Source: Hormiphora californensis (taxonomy: Eukaryota; Ctenophora; Tentaculata; Cydippida; Pleurobrachiidae). From it: a stretch of DNA of 64,000 nt. Below the pieces are notes generated by a model that worked only from the letters and a program-made list of their open reading frames with translations, was not told the origin of the DNA and ran no database searches. Shown piece by piece: positions 11,549-23,530 of this stretch. The DNA is taken from assembly GCA_020137815.1 (NCBI GenBank), contig CM035350.1, positions 5,252,484-5,316,483 on the forward strand, in the 5' to 3' direction. Position 1 is the stretch's first letter; each line of letters starts with the position of its first letter. Made by a program: the position numbers and the translations under genes.

Positions 11549-12350
11549 ATGGACAGGGAAGTGAGAGTGGGAGGTAAGAACTATGACCTAATCAGGAACA
11601 CCGCTAAACGTTATGACGAGGGGAAGGACAAACCGGTTGTGGGTGCGAACAGTACAACTGATAAACATAGGAGGAAAGTTGAGAAGTTGATGAGTAGAAT
11701 GGATAAACCAATTAACATTCCCGAGACGGTACGTATCTTATTTGGGCTATCCTGCTTTACTAGTTCTCAAATTACCTTATATATTTGATCCATGGTGCCT
11801 GCTTTGTTACAACACAATGCCAAACACAGAACTTATAAAATATGTTATTAGTCGGGAGTTATATGATCAGGTGGTCTTTTGTTCTGTTGTTAAATAGCGC
11901 CGAGACGTAGTCTGAGCATCCTATAAATCCTAAGATGTATGTAATTGTGTTGTTAGGAGTCGGGAGAGAATAAATTATGATATGACGGTAGAGATAGAGA
12001 TATACTATAGATAAAGATGGTGAGAGATAGAGAGAGTGAGTGTGTGAGAGAAAGAGAGAGAGAGAGAGAGGGGGGAAGGAGACACGTAAAAATCAGTGTG
12101 TACAACATCTATGCATAAAGATAGTTTCTCCAATCTCCCTCTCTGAAAATCTCAATACTAGCAACACAACCCCCCCCCCCCCCCCCCGTGTTTTACTTAC
12201 CCCCATCATTCCTCCCTCAGCCAAAAGAGTGGACCCCAGCCCAACCGCGGGAGTTCGTAAGGAACGTGATGGGAAGTAGTGCGGGAGCAGGATCTGGGGA
12301 GTTCCACGTTTACAGGTTAGAAAGAGAGAGAGAGAGAGAGATATGGAGAT

Positions 12351-12440
<90 letters not shown>

Positions 12441-13044
12441 GCTAGGGAGAGAGAGACGAGGATGGATGAGATAGAGTGTGTTGGATTCTGCTTCATAGTA
12501 TATACTGGCCTCAGCGCGTAACACATCTCCCAGGGCTATCCGTAAGAGGATCGAGCAGAGGGAGAGGGATGGCACAAGGAGAAGATCTCGGACGACAGTG
12601 TGCATGGGACTTGTCTGGCTAATAGGAGAGTATAGTGCACCGACATCTAAGAAACTTCCAGGGCTACCGCAAAAGGAATAGAAAGGAGAACCAGGACTGA
12701 CAGCAGAAGAAGAGGACGGAGAGGCTGCATTTGAGAACGTGTCAAGGCTATAATGAGAAGAGGATGAAGGCAAGAAGCTAAGAGGTACTCAGAGACAATT
12801 GGAATCAAGGAATAGTAGAACCAAAACGAGAGGAGTTAAGAAGAGGTCAAAGAGGAGGAAATGAAAGAGGAAGTGAAGGAAGAGTCTGGGGAAGATGTAC
12901 TTCAGGAAAATGGTGGGAATTCAGAGGGAATAGTCAGTCAACCAGAGGAAGTTAAAGAAGAGTGTAAAACATTAGATCAGAAAGAAGTAAGGGACAGTGA
13001 CTCAGGTACAGCATCGACTGCAGAAACAGGCCAGGAGGGGAATT
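11549..13044 (+). CDS. PRKRIP1: PRKR-interacting protein 1-like (PRKRIP1), 3' part frame-broken
   Basis: Exon 1 is 11549-11728 and exon 2 is 12221-12315, joined in phase 0. Exon 2 encodes the PRKRIP1 signature [20 protein letters not shown], nearly identical to the vertebrate core. Exon 1 holds the typical basic leader ([19 protein letters not shown]). PRKRIP1 is a small, highly charged component of the late spliceosome that also binds PKR. A third exon is expected from about 12536 (RKRIEQRER follows the YR junction), but no single frame stays open through the Lys/Arg-rich helix: charged peptides appear in different frames at 12560-12770. An acidic tail ORF (12861-13044, ending [10 protein letters not shown]) looks like the true C-terminus. 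Either small indels or decay affect the 3' half. Confidence 0.85.
12320..12430. repeat. (GA)n microsatellite in PRKRIP1-like intron
   Basis: A pure (GA)n tract follows the donor at 12316 and ends in a G run. The previous intron ends with a C homopolymer at about 12170-12187. Confidence 0.92.
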
Positions 13045-13807
13045 GAACGCGTAGGGCGCCGTGACCTATTTATTATGAAAGTAAAGCTCGCGCGCGCGCC
13101 TTCTTGCTACTGCTAAAAGTGCTTCAGTGTGGTTCAGCAAAGTTGGTCCTTTGGCCTCACGGGTGCCCGGGTTTGGCTTGAAGTGGTTAGTGGCTTAACC
13201 GCATTTTAGTATTATGATCTGGATTTTAAGTGTTGCTGTCTGTATGACAAAAGTCTAGATCTCAATCCGATTTTTCGACAGCAGTTCAGTCCTAACTCCA
13301 GTACAAAAGATTTTGACGTGTATCTTTGTGCCAATTTATAAATTAATTGCAGTTTACCCCACTTAATTATGCTGCTGTTATGATCGGAATAATAATTTCC
13401 ACCACTTACTACCATATTATACTCACCTCTCAGAACAATTCATTATCTCTTAAAAGTTAAGGTTCCCTAGAAAAGCGAAAACCATTACATCCCAGAATTT
13501 GAATTACAGTACACTAGGCAGTGTACTAAGTTTTGTAATAAACCCATAATAGTACAGTACACAAACTAGTCTTAATTTTAAACAATGTAGATATATGTTT
13601 GTGTATTTGTGAGGTATAAGAAAGCAGTACAAAATATAAGTATATCAATTTCTCCGGCTCTTTCTCGCACACTCCTTACATCACAGATTGTCATGATATA
13701 TCTCAAACACAGATCAGTCCTTAACCCGCAATATCTAACTAGTTTTACGTGTTAGTCATAACTGTCACGTAGTTCCTACTATCTCTGAATTGTCTCCTAA
13801 CTCTCTC
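13045..13807. other. Spacer between convergent genes, no gene seen
   Basis: A short (CG)n run sits near 13088-13100. The rest is AT-rich with no coding signal. Confidence 0.6.
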
Positions 13808-14770
13808 CTAACTAGATATCAGTATATCTAGATCGTCTTCATGTCCTTTTGACTTGTTCCACGCAAAGTCCCACAGCCACATCAACACATTAAACACGAT
13901 ATAGGAGAGGAGTAGAAGGAATATCACCCCAATCACGATGAATACACGCTCCACCACACTGCAATTTGTGGTAACAAAGATTGCCCTCTGAGAGGGGGTC
14001 AGACAGCGGGATCCCTCAACTAGAATGTACTCCGTGCCATTACACGTGAAACTGCTATTGTGCTTCTTCAGCTCAACCTTCTCATCCACAGACGTCCAGA
14101 GAAACTGAAAATCGTCATTACTGTAGTACTGGCTGAATTGGGATTCCTTGTGTTTCGCGTTGTCACTCATATGATCCAGTAGTTCCGGGAAATTCTCGTT
14201 TGTCTCCGTAGACCCTACAAATGAGGCCATGGTGGTATCGATACTTGTTGGCTCGAAGGCCCCATCGCGGTTCGTCCACCCCAGCCCAATGTGGGATCCT
14301 GCCGTAAGGTGGGATACATTGGTTTGGTGCTGGCAGAAGTAAGCATCCTTGCTGTTGGCAATCACCCTTCCCTTTAGATCAGTCAGCACGCTAGTAGGAT
14401 CTGATACCTTCCTAACCACCGTTACATCGATAAAGGGGATGTAGGGGTCCGTGGGGTCCCATCTTCCATCTGCCTTGGAGGTACATCTCAAACTAACCGA
14501 GTTAGCCGCCTCCTCCCACGAAACAGTCTTACAGCAATTGTGTTGGACGTGCCTCAACTCGCACACCTCACACCCCAGTGCTGTTTTGTTGCCATCCCGG
14601 AGCTGAAAGAATGTCTCAGCAAAGTAGGACACACAGTGAACCACGGCCGTCTCATTAACCTCAACCGGGATGACGTATACTGCAGCTGGTATTCTGTTTG
14701 ATGCCCGGGAGATGGCTGCCAGGGTAGCCAGGATAACTAGAGAAGTAGCCATCAGAGAGGGATGTTTCAA
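13808..14770 (-). CDS. Secreted single-pass membrane glycoprotein, unknown family
   Basis: A single-exon ORF of 320 aa. Residues about 7-22 form a signal peptide (ATSLVILATLAAISRAS); translation may start at Met1 or Met7. The ectodomain (about 25-265) is Cys-rich, with CEVCELRHVQHNCC, and has several N-glycosylation sequons (NET, NKT, NVS, NSS, NGT, NCS). A strong transmembrane helix (VFIVIGVIFLLLLSYIVFNV) lies near residues 275-300, followed by a short acidic cytoplasmic tail (HEDDLDILISS). This gives type I topology. I recognise no domain; the spacing of cysteines could hide an Ig-like or receptor-like fold but I will not assign one. The neighbours on both sides are spacer. Confidence 0.72.
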   Translation of the reverse strand: MKHPSLMATSLVILATLAAISRASNRIPAAVYVIPVEVNETAVVHCVSYFAETFFQLRDGNKTALGCEVCELRHVQHNCCKTVSWEEAANSVSLRCTSKADGRWDPTDPYIPFIDVTVVRKVSDPTSVLTDLKGRVIANSKDAYFCQHQTNVSHLTAGSHIGLGWTNRDGAFEPTSIDTTMASFVGSTETNENFPELLDHMSDNAKHKESQFSQYYSNDDFQFLWTSVDEKVELKKHNSSFTCNGTEYILVEGSRCLTPSQRAIFVTTNCSVVERVFIVIGVIFLLLLSYIVFNVLMWLWDFAWNKSKGHEDDLDILISS

Positions 14771-15203
14771 CTATAATGAGATGGGGGTTCACACTGCAGC
14801 AGATGCAATCGAGCAATTCACAATAGCGATACATTCATAACCTGCAACAGGGAGGAGTTGTTTGGGAGAGGGAGAGGGAGAAAATAGGGAAATAGGAAAA
14901 CAATAAAAGAAAATAGTCCATTCTAATATTACAACAAACTCATTGTGAAAGGCAATTCATTTGATACAAGTTTCAAACTTCACATTTTCAAATTAAAATA
15001 AATCACAAAATGGCTCTCTATCTCTCTCCATCTTACTCATATCTCCTTTCTACCGCATTGAAGCGTTTGGCCGGCGGGCTCCCTCTTTCTCTCTACAGCT
15101 ATATTACAGTTCTATGGATAAAGAGAGAAAGATCATAATTCCAACATGTAAATGTCCTGGTACTGAAGGCACTGATCTCTCATGAGCTTTGTCAATCAAG
15201 TAA

Positions 15204-15246
15204 TGAGAGAGAGGGAGAGAGAGAGAGAGAGAGAGAGAGAAAGAAA
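15204..15246. repeat. (GA)n microsatellite
   Basis: An interrupted GA tract, followed 100 bp later by looser CT-rich sequence at 15330-15430. Confidence 0.9.
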
Positions 15247-16240
15247 GACAGAAAGAGAACCATCTTTTATATTTCTTACCCTCCCAGTGTCTTTAGACTC
15301 AGACGTACACTCTGTATCATCGTGTATTTGTCCTTTGTCTCTCTCTCCCCTTTCTCCCTTTATGTCTACCCTTCCCTCTCTTTCTCTCTCTCTCTATATA
15401 TGTCTACCCCTCCCTCTCTCTCTCTATATCCTTTGTTTACAATAAAGTATAGCTTTATTCAAGACCGATCGTCTAAAGTTCATTCTACAAAGTTTAAATA
15501 CACGTGGAAACAAGTAAATTGGTCATCGACTCCCTGACGTTACCATTTCTTAGAAATCGTCGAATCGTAGTTCATGGAATAGCAGCTTGTATGAGTTTCG
15601 AATATGATGATATGTAACAGTGCTGCCATCTGAGTTTCACCAAAATATATTCCTCTCTCGCTTACTCCTATCATAGCACAGGCAAGCAAAGGGATAATAT
15701 GCACTACTGTCTCCATCTCTATCCCTCTCTCTCCACTAACAGATATCATCCTCCCTCGAGGGAGGGGGACCCTCTATCTCCCAAACACACACCCAAACAT
15801 TGAATAGTATTATAATGCATAGATGGGCGAGCACACTCTGTTACTCTAGTAAGGACACTATGTTACTGCTGAGGGCATCACACTCATAGTTAAAAACAAA
15901 CACGTTTGCTCTCCAGTGAGTTATAATTCTCCACTTCTCTCTCCCATTCTACGATCTTTATACTGCCCCTATAATCTCGAATTCTCCCTCTATAATACAC
16001 AAGATAATAATCACGACAAAGAATATGATCATGTGTACGTGGTCAGTACTCAATAAACTCATGGACAATGTCAATACAATGGTATATTATATGATGGTTA
16101 TTATGTATTATAATATGTAGCACAATACATGGTATTAGACTTAGGGCACACAATGTAACACTACTACGCTCAAGATTATAGCTCGTAGCTTCAAAATTAC
16201 ACACTTCTTCCCAGCCACACGCACGTTTTTGTGTGACATT

Positions 16241-16278
16241 AGAGAGAGAGAGAGAGAGTGTGTGTGTGAGAGAGAGAG

Positions 16279-16373
<95 letters not shown>
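16241..16373. repeat. (GA)n microsatellite, about 130 bp
   Basis: A long GA tract with a small GT patch. It is inverted relative to the (CT)n tract at 16831-16952. Confidence 0.95.
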
Positions 16374-16375
<2 letters not shown>

Positions 16376-16533
16376 AAGCATAGTACTTGATTATTGATCA
16401 TGGAGCCTGCATAGTGCATACACTAAAGCTAGCGGGGGAGGGTTAATTATTTACCGATAAGCATCATGGATGATATTGACAATGCTGTAATTTTCTGAAT
16501 ATACTCATATATGAGACATGAGTCATATAATAA

Positions 16534-16634
16534 GTATCGTTATAGAATAATTATCTGATTAATTATCTACATAATTAAACTATTTATAATATTTTAATTA
16601 GATAACTAATCAGATGATTATTCTATAACGATAG
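16534..16634. repeat. AT-rich inverted repeat, about 100 bp (MITE-like)
   Basis: The left arm tatcgttatagaataattat is repeated in inverse as ataattattctataacgata near 16615-16633, with minor internal differences. No coding capacity. Probably a small terminal-inverted-repeat element. Confidence 0.75.
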
Positions 16635-16830
16635 ATCTACCTACTGTGAAGTAAGAACATCTCTCTATAGAACTAAGTTGTTATTTTCCGAACTCCGGGA
16701 CTCGTAATACTACGTATGAAGCTACTGCTGATAACTAACTTTAGTTAATTGGCCTCCTTATTAGGTAACCTATGGGAATTTGATTCCATTGTCTAAATGA
16801 TTCATTCAGTTAATCATCACACAAACACAA

Positions 16831-16954
<124 letters not shown>

Positions 16955-17726
16955 TTCTACTACTTTCACTGATCTCAGATCTATTACGTGCGGTTAGGAA
17001 AAATTGTAATCCCTCAATTATCAAGTGAAACGGCAGACCATCCCCCCCCCCCCCCAAACATAGGAAACGTTTTCATACAGTCTTTTGTGAGACACGCGAG
17101 AAACGGCAGACAATAGGTTGCATGCCTGATAGCTCTCCCAAACAGTGTACTAGGCTCATCCGGTCCTATACGAGTATAAGAATGTAAATAGGGCCGATAT
17201 ACTGCATAAATTCACCTAAGCAGGCCGGTGTTATTTACTGGCACTGATATCAATAACCCATGAGCAAGGCGGCCCGATTTTACAAGATATAGCCCTACCC
17301 AAGATAAATTTACATAGATCGCTGTCTAGTTTGCTCCAAATTGACCTATTTGCGGTATAGATCAGGCTAGACAACTCTGCAGAAAATCACAAGAGTATTA
17401 CGACAGTAAATGAATGATTAAAATGAGAGAACCTGCTATCCACTTAAAAACAAAGCACACAATTTATGCAACAGGAAATGCTTCTTGAAGCACACAAATT
17501 ATGAAGCAGGAAATGAGGAGCATTTCTGTTGTAAACCTAGGGTGCATTTACCATATAATGTGAAATTGTGCACTAACTCTTTAGGATGTTACACAGATGA
17601 ATGAAACATACTTTCTCTCACACACTGAGCAATGAATAGGACTGGCACGTGATTCTCTGCAATTTGTAGTACGAATCGTAGAGAATTGTAGTACAATATC
17701 GTGGTAATGGTATGATGGGTGAATAA

Positions 17727-18608
17727 TAACGTGTTGGGCAAAAAAAATGTCCCCCCTAGACTAGCATAGTTCCAGATATCGTAGAGCTCTAAAATTTTAC
17801 ACAGTTACTCTATGGGACAAATAAATAAGTTCCACAAAATTTCAGACTTTTAGCTCAAAGTTCATTTTTTTGATCGGAATGAACATTGTTATTCATTCCA
17901 AAAAACATAATTTTTCGGTCCAGAAGCCAAGCAATTGTCTTTGGCTCTCGATTTTCTTTCAAATGCGACCAAGAAAAGCCAAAACGGACAACCACAAGGC
18001 ACACAGTGGTCATGTTTCTGACAGTTAGTCAGGTCATGTGATCCCCATCGAATCGTGAGTTGCTAATCAGGCTTAGTGGGGAAGAATCACGTATCACAGT
18101 CGCTAATGAGGGATGTGTGTCGAAAAAGCGACATGTGATTCGGGAGCACTTGGGTAAAGAGGCCACTTGTTAATGAGCTTCGGATCTCATGACCAATAGT
18201 CATCGTCATCCCTCATTAGCAGCTGTGATACGTGATTCTCCACCATTAAGCCTGATTAGCAATTCTGAATAAATTACACGATTCGGTGGGGATCACATGA
18301 CCTGACTAACTGTCAGAAACATGACCACTGTGTGCCTTGTGGTTGTCCGTTTTGGCTTTTCTTGGTCGCATTTGAAAGAAAATCGAGAGCCAAAGACAAT
18401 TGCTTGGCTTCTGGACCAAAAAAATTATGTTTTTTGGAATGAATAACAATGTTCATTCCGATAAAAAAAATGAACTTTGAGCTAAAAGTCTGAAATTTTG
18501 TGGAACTTATTTATTTGTCCCATAGAGTAACTGTGTAAAATTTTAGAGCTCTACGATATCTGGAACTATGCTAGTCTAGGGGGGACATTTTTTTTGCCCA
18601 ACACGTTA
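17727..18608. mobile_element. Fold-back (long inverted repeat) element, 882 bp
   Basis: The two halves are near-perfect inverses: the left end reads TAACGTGTTGGGCAAAAA and the right end ...TTTTTGCCCAACACGTTA, and correspondence continues over ~350 bp per arm, with smaller islands (tcatgagatccgaag, ctaatgaggga) towards the centre. It is bordered by TA at both ends, consistent with a TA target-site duplication and Tc1/mariner-type mobilisation. No transposase ORF is present, so it is non-autonomous. Confidence 0.88.
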
Positions 18609-18739
18609 GCAATTAGCAAGGAACAAATAATACGTGGAGCAGTTTTACTTGATCTAGTCAAATGGAATGTAGTCTAACTTTTACCCAGTCGCACAAAGAA
18701 CACAAGCAGCTATCTTGTAATGTGGGCTTGTATCTTGTA

Positions 18740-18743
<4 letters not shown>

Positions 18744-18830
<87 letters not shown>
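18744..18830. repeat. (GA)n microsatellite
   Basis: A pure GA tract 135 bp beyond the fold-back element. Confidence 0.95.
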
Positions 18831-18834
<4 letters not shown>

Positions 18835-18906
18835 TCGTTCATGTAACAAGGTTTGGGCGGGGAGGGAGAGAGGAATGAAGGTTTGAGAGCTCAGGTGTTT
18901 GTTGAT

Positions 18907-18910
<4 letters not shown>

Positions 18911-18964
<54 letters not shown>

Positions 18965-18976
18965 GAGAGAGAGAGA
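18911..18976. repeat. (GA)n microsatellite
   Basis: A GA tract whose inverse partner (CT)n lies only 70 bp downstream at 19047. Confidence 0.95.
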
Positions 18977-19043
18977 GTTGACGTGTATTATAACTGTAAG
19001 TGGATAAACGCACTGTGTTCCCGTGGGCTGGTGTTGACAGTTG

Positions 19044-19046
<3 letters not shown>

Positions 19047-19116
<70 letters not shown>

Positions 19117-19127
19117 CCTCTCTCTCA
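19047..19127. repeat. (CT)n microsatellite
   Basis: Forms an inverted pair with the GA tract at 18911-18976, so the 220-bp segment could extrude as a hairpin. Confidence 0.95.
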
Positions 19128-20104
19128 CCCGGTATCTCGTGTAAAAGCTACTTGAGGCAAGGGCCAGATAACTCTGTTATTAATCAAAAAGGAGATCTGT
19201 TTGTTCTCTGTTATACATTGTACAATTGTACATATATTCCCTCAACTAAAAGGTCAAGGTACACCCACACGTCATATGTTCCCTAACTTTTGGTTAGGCT
19301 CTGACACACAGTGTGAAGTGAGGCAACTAGGCAAGACTAGCTCTAATTTATAAAACTCTGCAGCAGACTGAATTGTAGACAGGCTAACATTGTATACTAA
19401 AGATCAACGTGCCTCGTGCATAATGTGTGTCTTCCCTACACTGCTGCTGGAGTGTACCCAATTTAAACCATGTATGATCCATGCATGCACGATTATCTCC
19501 CTGCCAGAGGTAATTACATTCCAATAACGTTACAATAAAAGCAAAGGCGCACACGTAATCCTATAATAATCTCATTACACCTGTCAAGAGATAGAGAGAA
19601 AGAGGGAGAGAGATAGAGGTAGAAAGACAGAGAGAATCTACGGATTTTTCGACTATTGGTATAGTCTTGTTGGATAGTAGCCAGGGGTTAGAAGTAGAAA
19701 TAGGCAAGATCAACGAACAAACTAAGGATAGAATTGCTTGATGGGGCCGTACGGGGCCAAAAGAAGTGAGGGCGAGTTTTGTAAAAGAAGCCAATGGATT
19801 TTCATACCGGCTTGTTTCGCTATTACCATCCATAGGGGCTATTCTTCAAAGCTTTCCTCCCATTCTTACCCCACACAAGGCCGCAGTACACAGGAATAGA
19901 ATTATGGAAAGAGAGAGAGAGGTAGAAAGTTATGGAGAGAGAGAGAGAGAGAGGGGGAGGGAGGACAAAAGGCTGATGATTTGATACACGGCCTAAACAT
20001 CTACCCTGGCCCATTTTGATTCTCTCATTCTCCCTAACCCTTTCTCTCGTTCTCCCTTTCTCTAGTTCTCTCTTTCTCGTTCTCCCTTTCTCTCCATCTC
20101 ATTG

Positions 20105-20154
20105 TAACTCCCCGAATTCGAAATGATATCAGTGATATAATTTCGGGGAGTTAC
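20105..20154. repeat. Short inverted repeat (50-bp hairpin)
   Basis: Arms GTAACTCCCCGAA and TTCGGGGAGTTAC enclose about 24 bp that is itself partly palindromic (gatatcagtgatat). Confidence 0.85.
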
Positions 20155-20217
20155 ACCCCATCACCACATTTACCCACAAGTTGGTCCAGCAAAAACACAT
20201 GCCAGGTCAACTAAATA

Positions 20218-20404
20218 CTTGGTGTTCACTTGGTGTTCACTTGGTGTTCACTTGGTGTTCACTCGGTGTTCACTTGGTGTTCACTTGGTGTTCACTTGGT
20301 GTTCACTTGGTGTTCACTTGGTGTTCACTTGGTGTTCACTCGGTGTTCACTTGGTGTTCACTTGGTGTTCACTTGGTGTTCACCTGGTGTTCACTTGGTG
20401 TACA
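20218..20404. repeat. 11-bp minisatellite, about 17 copies
   Basis: The unit CTTGGTGTTCA is repeated with a few C/T changes. Since 11 is not a multiple of 3, all three plus-strand frames stay open and give similar spurious peptides. Confidence 0.95.
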
Positions 20405-20641
20405 GTCAGTTTTACTGTTCGCGTAATTCAAAAAGTGTTCAGAGAATTTACATAATTAATCCTAGAATACAGGCGAGTCGGCATGGCGGGTGAGCCGAGA
20501 GAGAGGCGAGAGCAGTAGCCAACAATTGAATCCATTGGGAGGCATTGTAGTGTGAAAGATAGAATGCAGCAGCTAGGAACAATGGAACAATGGAACAATA
20601 ATAAATATTAAATACACTCAAATGTTAAAATCAACTGGAAG

Positions 20642-21714
20642 CTAACTTGAGACCTCCTCTTCCTCCTTCTTTCCAGCTAGTTTCTGTAATCCCTCTTGGT
20701 GGACGCTCATGGCAACTAGACCAAGTGAACAAACAGTAATACCAAGTCGCTCGTAGAAGCCTTGTGTGCCACTAAGAGAGCTGAAGTGAAGTGTAGAAAT
20801 ACCACCGGAGACACACACCTGCACAGTAAAACTCGATATAATACAAGCTGGGTTTAGAGAGTCGATCATTGAGATCTTGTTGAGTGTCAATGCTAACTGT
20901 TGCAAAAGTCATAATGTAAAACAACAAAACAAAGTGAGAGTTATAATACCTTGGCAAGGTGCCGTACCAGTGTCGACCCTATTGCTAGTCCCCTGAACTC
21001 TGGTTTCACATAGAGATCCTCTAGGTATAGAGAGCGTCCCCTCCACCCGTAGCTCGGGGTGGTCACTGCTATCCCCAGAATACCTGCTGAACACGTGCAG
21101 TGGTGGGCTATAGTTCTATGGAACATCCCTGTAGCCATATTTTAGCAATAGCATTCACCCACTCCGATCCAATTGTGCAGCTCCTGAGCTCCTTTCCCAA
21201 ACACCCGTCAAAATTGTCCAGACCTACACCAAGGTGACCTACCTACAGACAGTGACAGTCTGAGACACATGCACAGTTGCACACCTACAGCTCACACCTT
21301 GTTGACCTACCTACAGACAGTGTCTGAGACACATACACAGTTGCACACCTACCCGTGTTCTCGTCCCGTACCATGTAGACGGTAAAGGCAGGAGGGATGG
21401 AGCTGTGTGTAGGCCATCCATCCCTTATATACGTCCCCTTATCCACCGTCACTGTTTCACCGTTCTCCCTTGCAAATGCCTGGTTTACATGTTGTATTGA
21501 AGGGGTTCACTTTCGGATTGGTTGCCCTGAACGATCAGATTCCCGACCCGGTGACCCAATCCCCCTTTTTGTTCATAACTTCGTTCTCTAGCTCACACAA
21601 CTACTAAACCACTACTATTATACCCTAAACTAGCAGTATGTATACCTGTAACAGTTTGAAGATCTCTGAAGCATGGTCCCTGGTGGCAATGGTGACTGTC
21701 CAGTTTCTAGACAT
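20642..21714 (-). CDS. Diamine/spermidine N1-acetyltransferase-like (GNAT)
   Basis: Four exons on the minus strand, 21714-21646, 21479-21353, 21083-20950 and 20818-20642, join in phases 0, 1 and 0 to give 168 aa (human SAT1 is 171 aa). The start MSRNWTVTIATRDHASEIF matches the beta1-alpha1 start of SSAT. Next come the DG motif region (TYIRDGW) and FTVYMVRDENTG. The GNAT core YLEDLYVKPEFRGLAIGSTL contains the R-G-x-x-x-G acetyl-CoA loop, then FYERLGITV before the C-terminal strand. SSAT enzymes transfer acetyl from acetyl-CoA to polyamines or thialysine. The tail is Glu-rich (KKEEEEVSS). Substrate cannot be inferred; another small-amine GNAT is possible. An 11-bp minisatellite lies 240 bp downstream of the stop. 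Confidence 0.88.
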
Positions 21715-22522
21715 GCTCCGTGTAAACAGGTCAGTATCCAGCGCCAAGCTGGGAAAGAGGGGGTCATGATTAATTTGTTTCGCAAGATCCAAGATACTTC
21801 ATATAAAACTTCTCAGTTTCAGAATTAGATATTCATTGAAGAATCCAAGCCATCTAAAAAATTGTCTTCAACTATTTCAGACGATAAATTCCCATATTTG
21901 GGGCGTTGTATATTTGAAGTTGATAGCACTATAATAACAGCAAGAAGATAACAACAAAGCACCAACATGAAGCTGTATCATCTTGTTGAGTAAGGGGTTC
22001 CTCGCCCCTTACTCAAAAAGCACCACATCCAGGTAGGTGACGGGTCTAATAATTATGGGATGACGACCTCCTCGCGACCACATTAGAGAAGGGGGCAACA
22101 TAGGTGCAGACTCTGTACTACAGACTCTGCAGACACTGTACGATTATCATTATACTAGAAAGCCCATTGTTAAGTCCTACAACAGCCCCCCCACCCGTCT
22201 CTTATATGTCTCTCTCCCCCTCTCACTCTTCGTCTCTCCATGTCGGGGTAAAGAATACGGAGGTTAGTACTTGTAGAGCGCTGGTGATAAACATTAAGGG
22301 AAATCCCGCTGAATAACATGTTGAATCAGGTGATAAAGATCCGTAGAATTGTAGCTGTGTAGAGAATCAACGGGGTACGTAGGTAGAAAGGCTTTGGCAA
22401 TCATGGGGGCCCCAGCAGTAGATCATAAAACACCAACAACAACAACCACAGGAACACGCAACAAACAACCAACAACATGCACGTGCAGTATCCCCCCACA
22501 ACCTCCAATACCCCTTCCAAGC

Positions 22523-23041
22523 CACCTCCTTGGCAACCCCCACCATTTGCACGTGGGATACTCCATACTCATCACGCCACGCATTTGTACTTTATAATAA
22601 GGACTAGAAAACCCGTTGAAATAGAGCACCCGTTGACCCGAATCCCCCACCCCCTCACCCAGGAGCACCCCGCTCACCCACTGCACCAACCCGCACGTGC
22701 AGCCTTCAATCACCCGCTGCGTAGCTGGGCTATTGCACCTCCTTGGCAACCCCCCACCATTTGCACGTGGGATACGACATCATCACCACGCCACGCATTT
22801 GCAAATTATAATAAGGACTAGAAAACCCGTTGAAGTAGAGCACCCGTTGACCCAAATTCCCACACTCTCCCTCACCCAGAAGCACCCCTCTCACCCACTG
22901 CACCAACCCGCACGTGCAGCCTTCAATCACCCGCTGCGTAGCTGGGCTATGGCACCTCCTTGGCAACCCCCCTCTATTTGCACGTGATGATAGGACATCA
23001 CCCTCCTCATCACGACGTTCATTTGTACTTTATAATATAGA
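22523..23041. repeat. Tandem repeat of about 215 bp, 2.4 copies
   Basis: The phrase CACCTCCTTGGCAACCCC starts each copy at 22523, 22736 and 22953, and CCGCACGTGCAGCCTTCAAT recurs inside. The units contain E-box palindromes (CACGTG, GCACGTGC). Copies differ by a few percent. No ORF is conserved between units. Confidence 0.85.
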
Positions 23042-23207
23042 TACTGGGTTGTGTTAGAGAAGGGGGCCAGTTTAATCACAATTATTTAGACACGTGACAC
23101 GCAACACTGCCAGCTACATAGTAGTCTTCATAGAGAAGCTTCTAGACCTGTGTGTGTCATGATACAAACGCTTGAAGAGATCTGCACTGAGGACCTCAGT
23201 GATGAGT

Positions 23208-23241
23208 GAGGTATGCTGAGCGAGGACCTCAGCATACCTCA
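23208..23241. repeat. Perfect short hairpin
   Basis: GAGGTATGCTGAG is followed after 6 bases by CTCAGCATACCTC; a partial copy follows at about 23258-23270. Confidence 0.8.
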
Positions 23242-23419
23242 AAGTCAGACCTCAGTGAGGTATGCTGAGCAGTGAGCGATACAGAATGACTGAATGAGGT
23301 TCATTGCAAATGTGATGGGTTATCAATCTCAGTGTCACAGGCAACAGGCACTAGCAGGAGCATGATATGCCAAATAGTACGATCCTTGTTATAGCTAATA
23401 AGTCATTGGCTCAATGCTT

Positions 23420-23454
23420 TCGCTTTCTCTCTCCCTCCCTCTCTCTCCCTCTCT

Positions 23455-23495
<41 letters not shown>

Positions 23496-23530
23496 TCCCT
23501 CTCTCTCTCCCTCCCTCCCTCACCCTCTCT
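23420..23530. repeat. (CT)n-rich tract
   Basis: Interrupted CT/CCCT sequence. Confidence 0.9.

Noticed and set aside
12093-12773. 226-aa minus-strand ORF
   Set aside because: Antisense of PRKRIP1-like exons and a (GA)n tract; the plus strand carries a near-invariant PRKRIP1 motif.
15540-15749. 69-aa minus-strand ORF in the repeat belt
   Set aside because: No splice, start or composition support; likely chance.
20181-20493. Three overlapping plus-strand ORFs of 78-87 aa with VFTWCSLGVHL repeats
   Set aside because: They are the three frames of an 11-bp minisatellite; no splice sites or start context support a gene.
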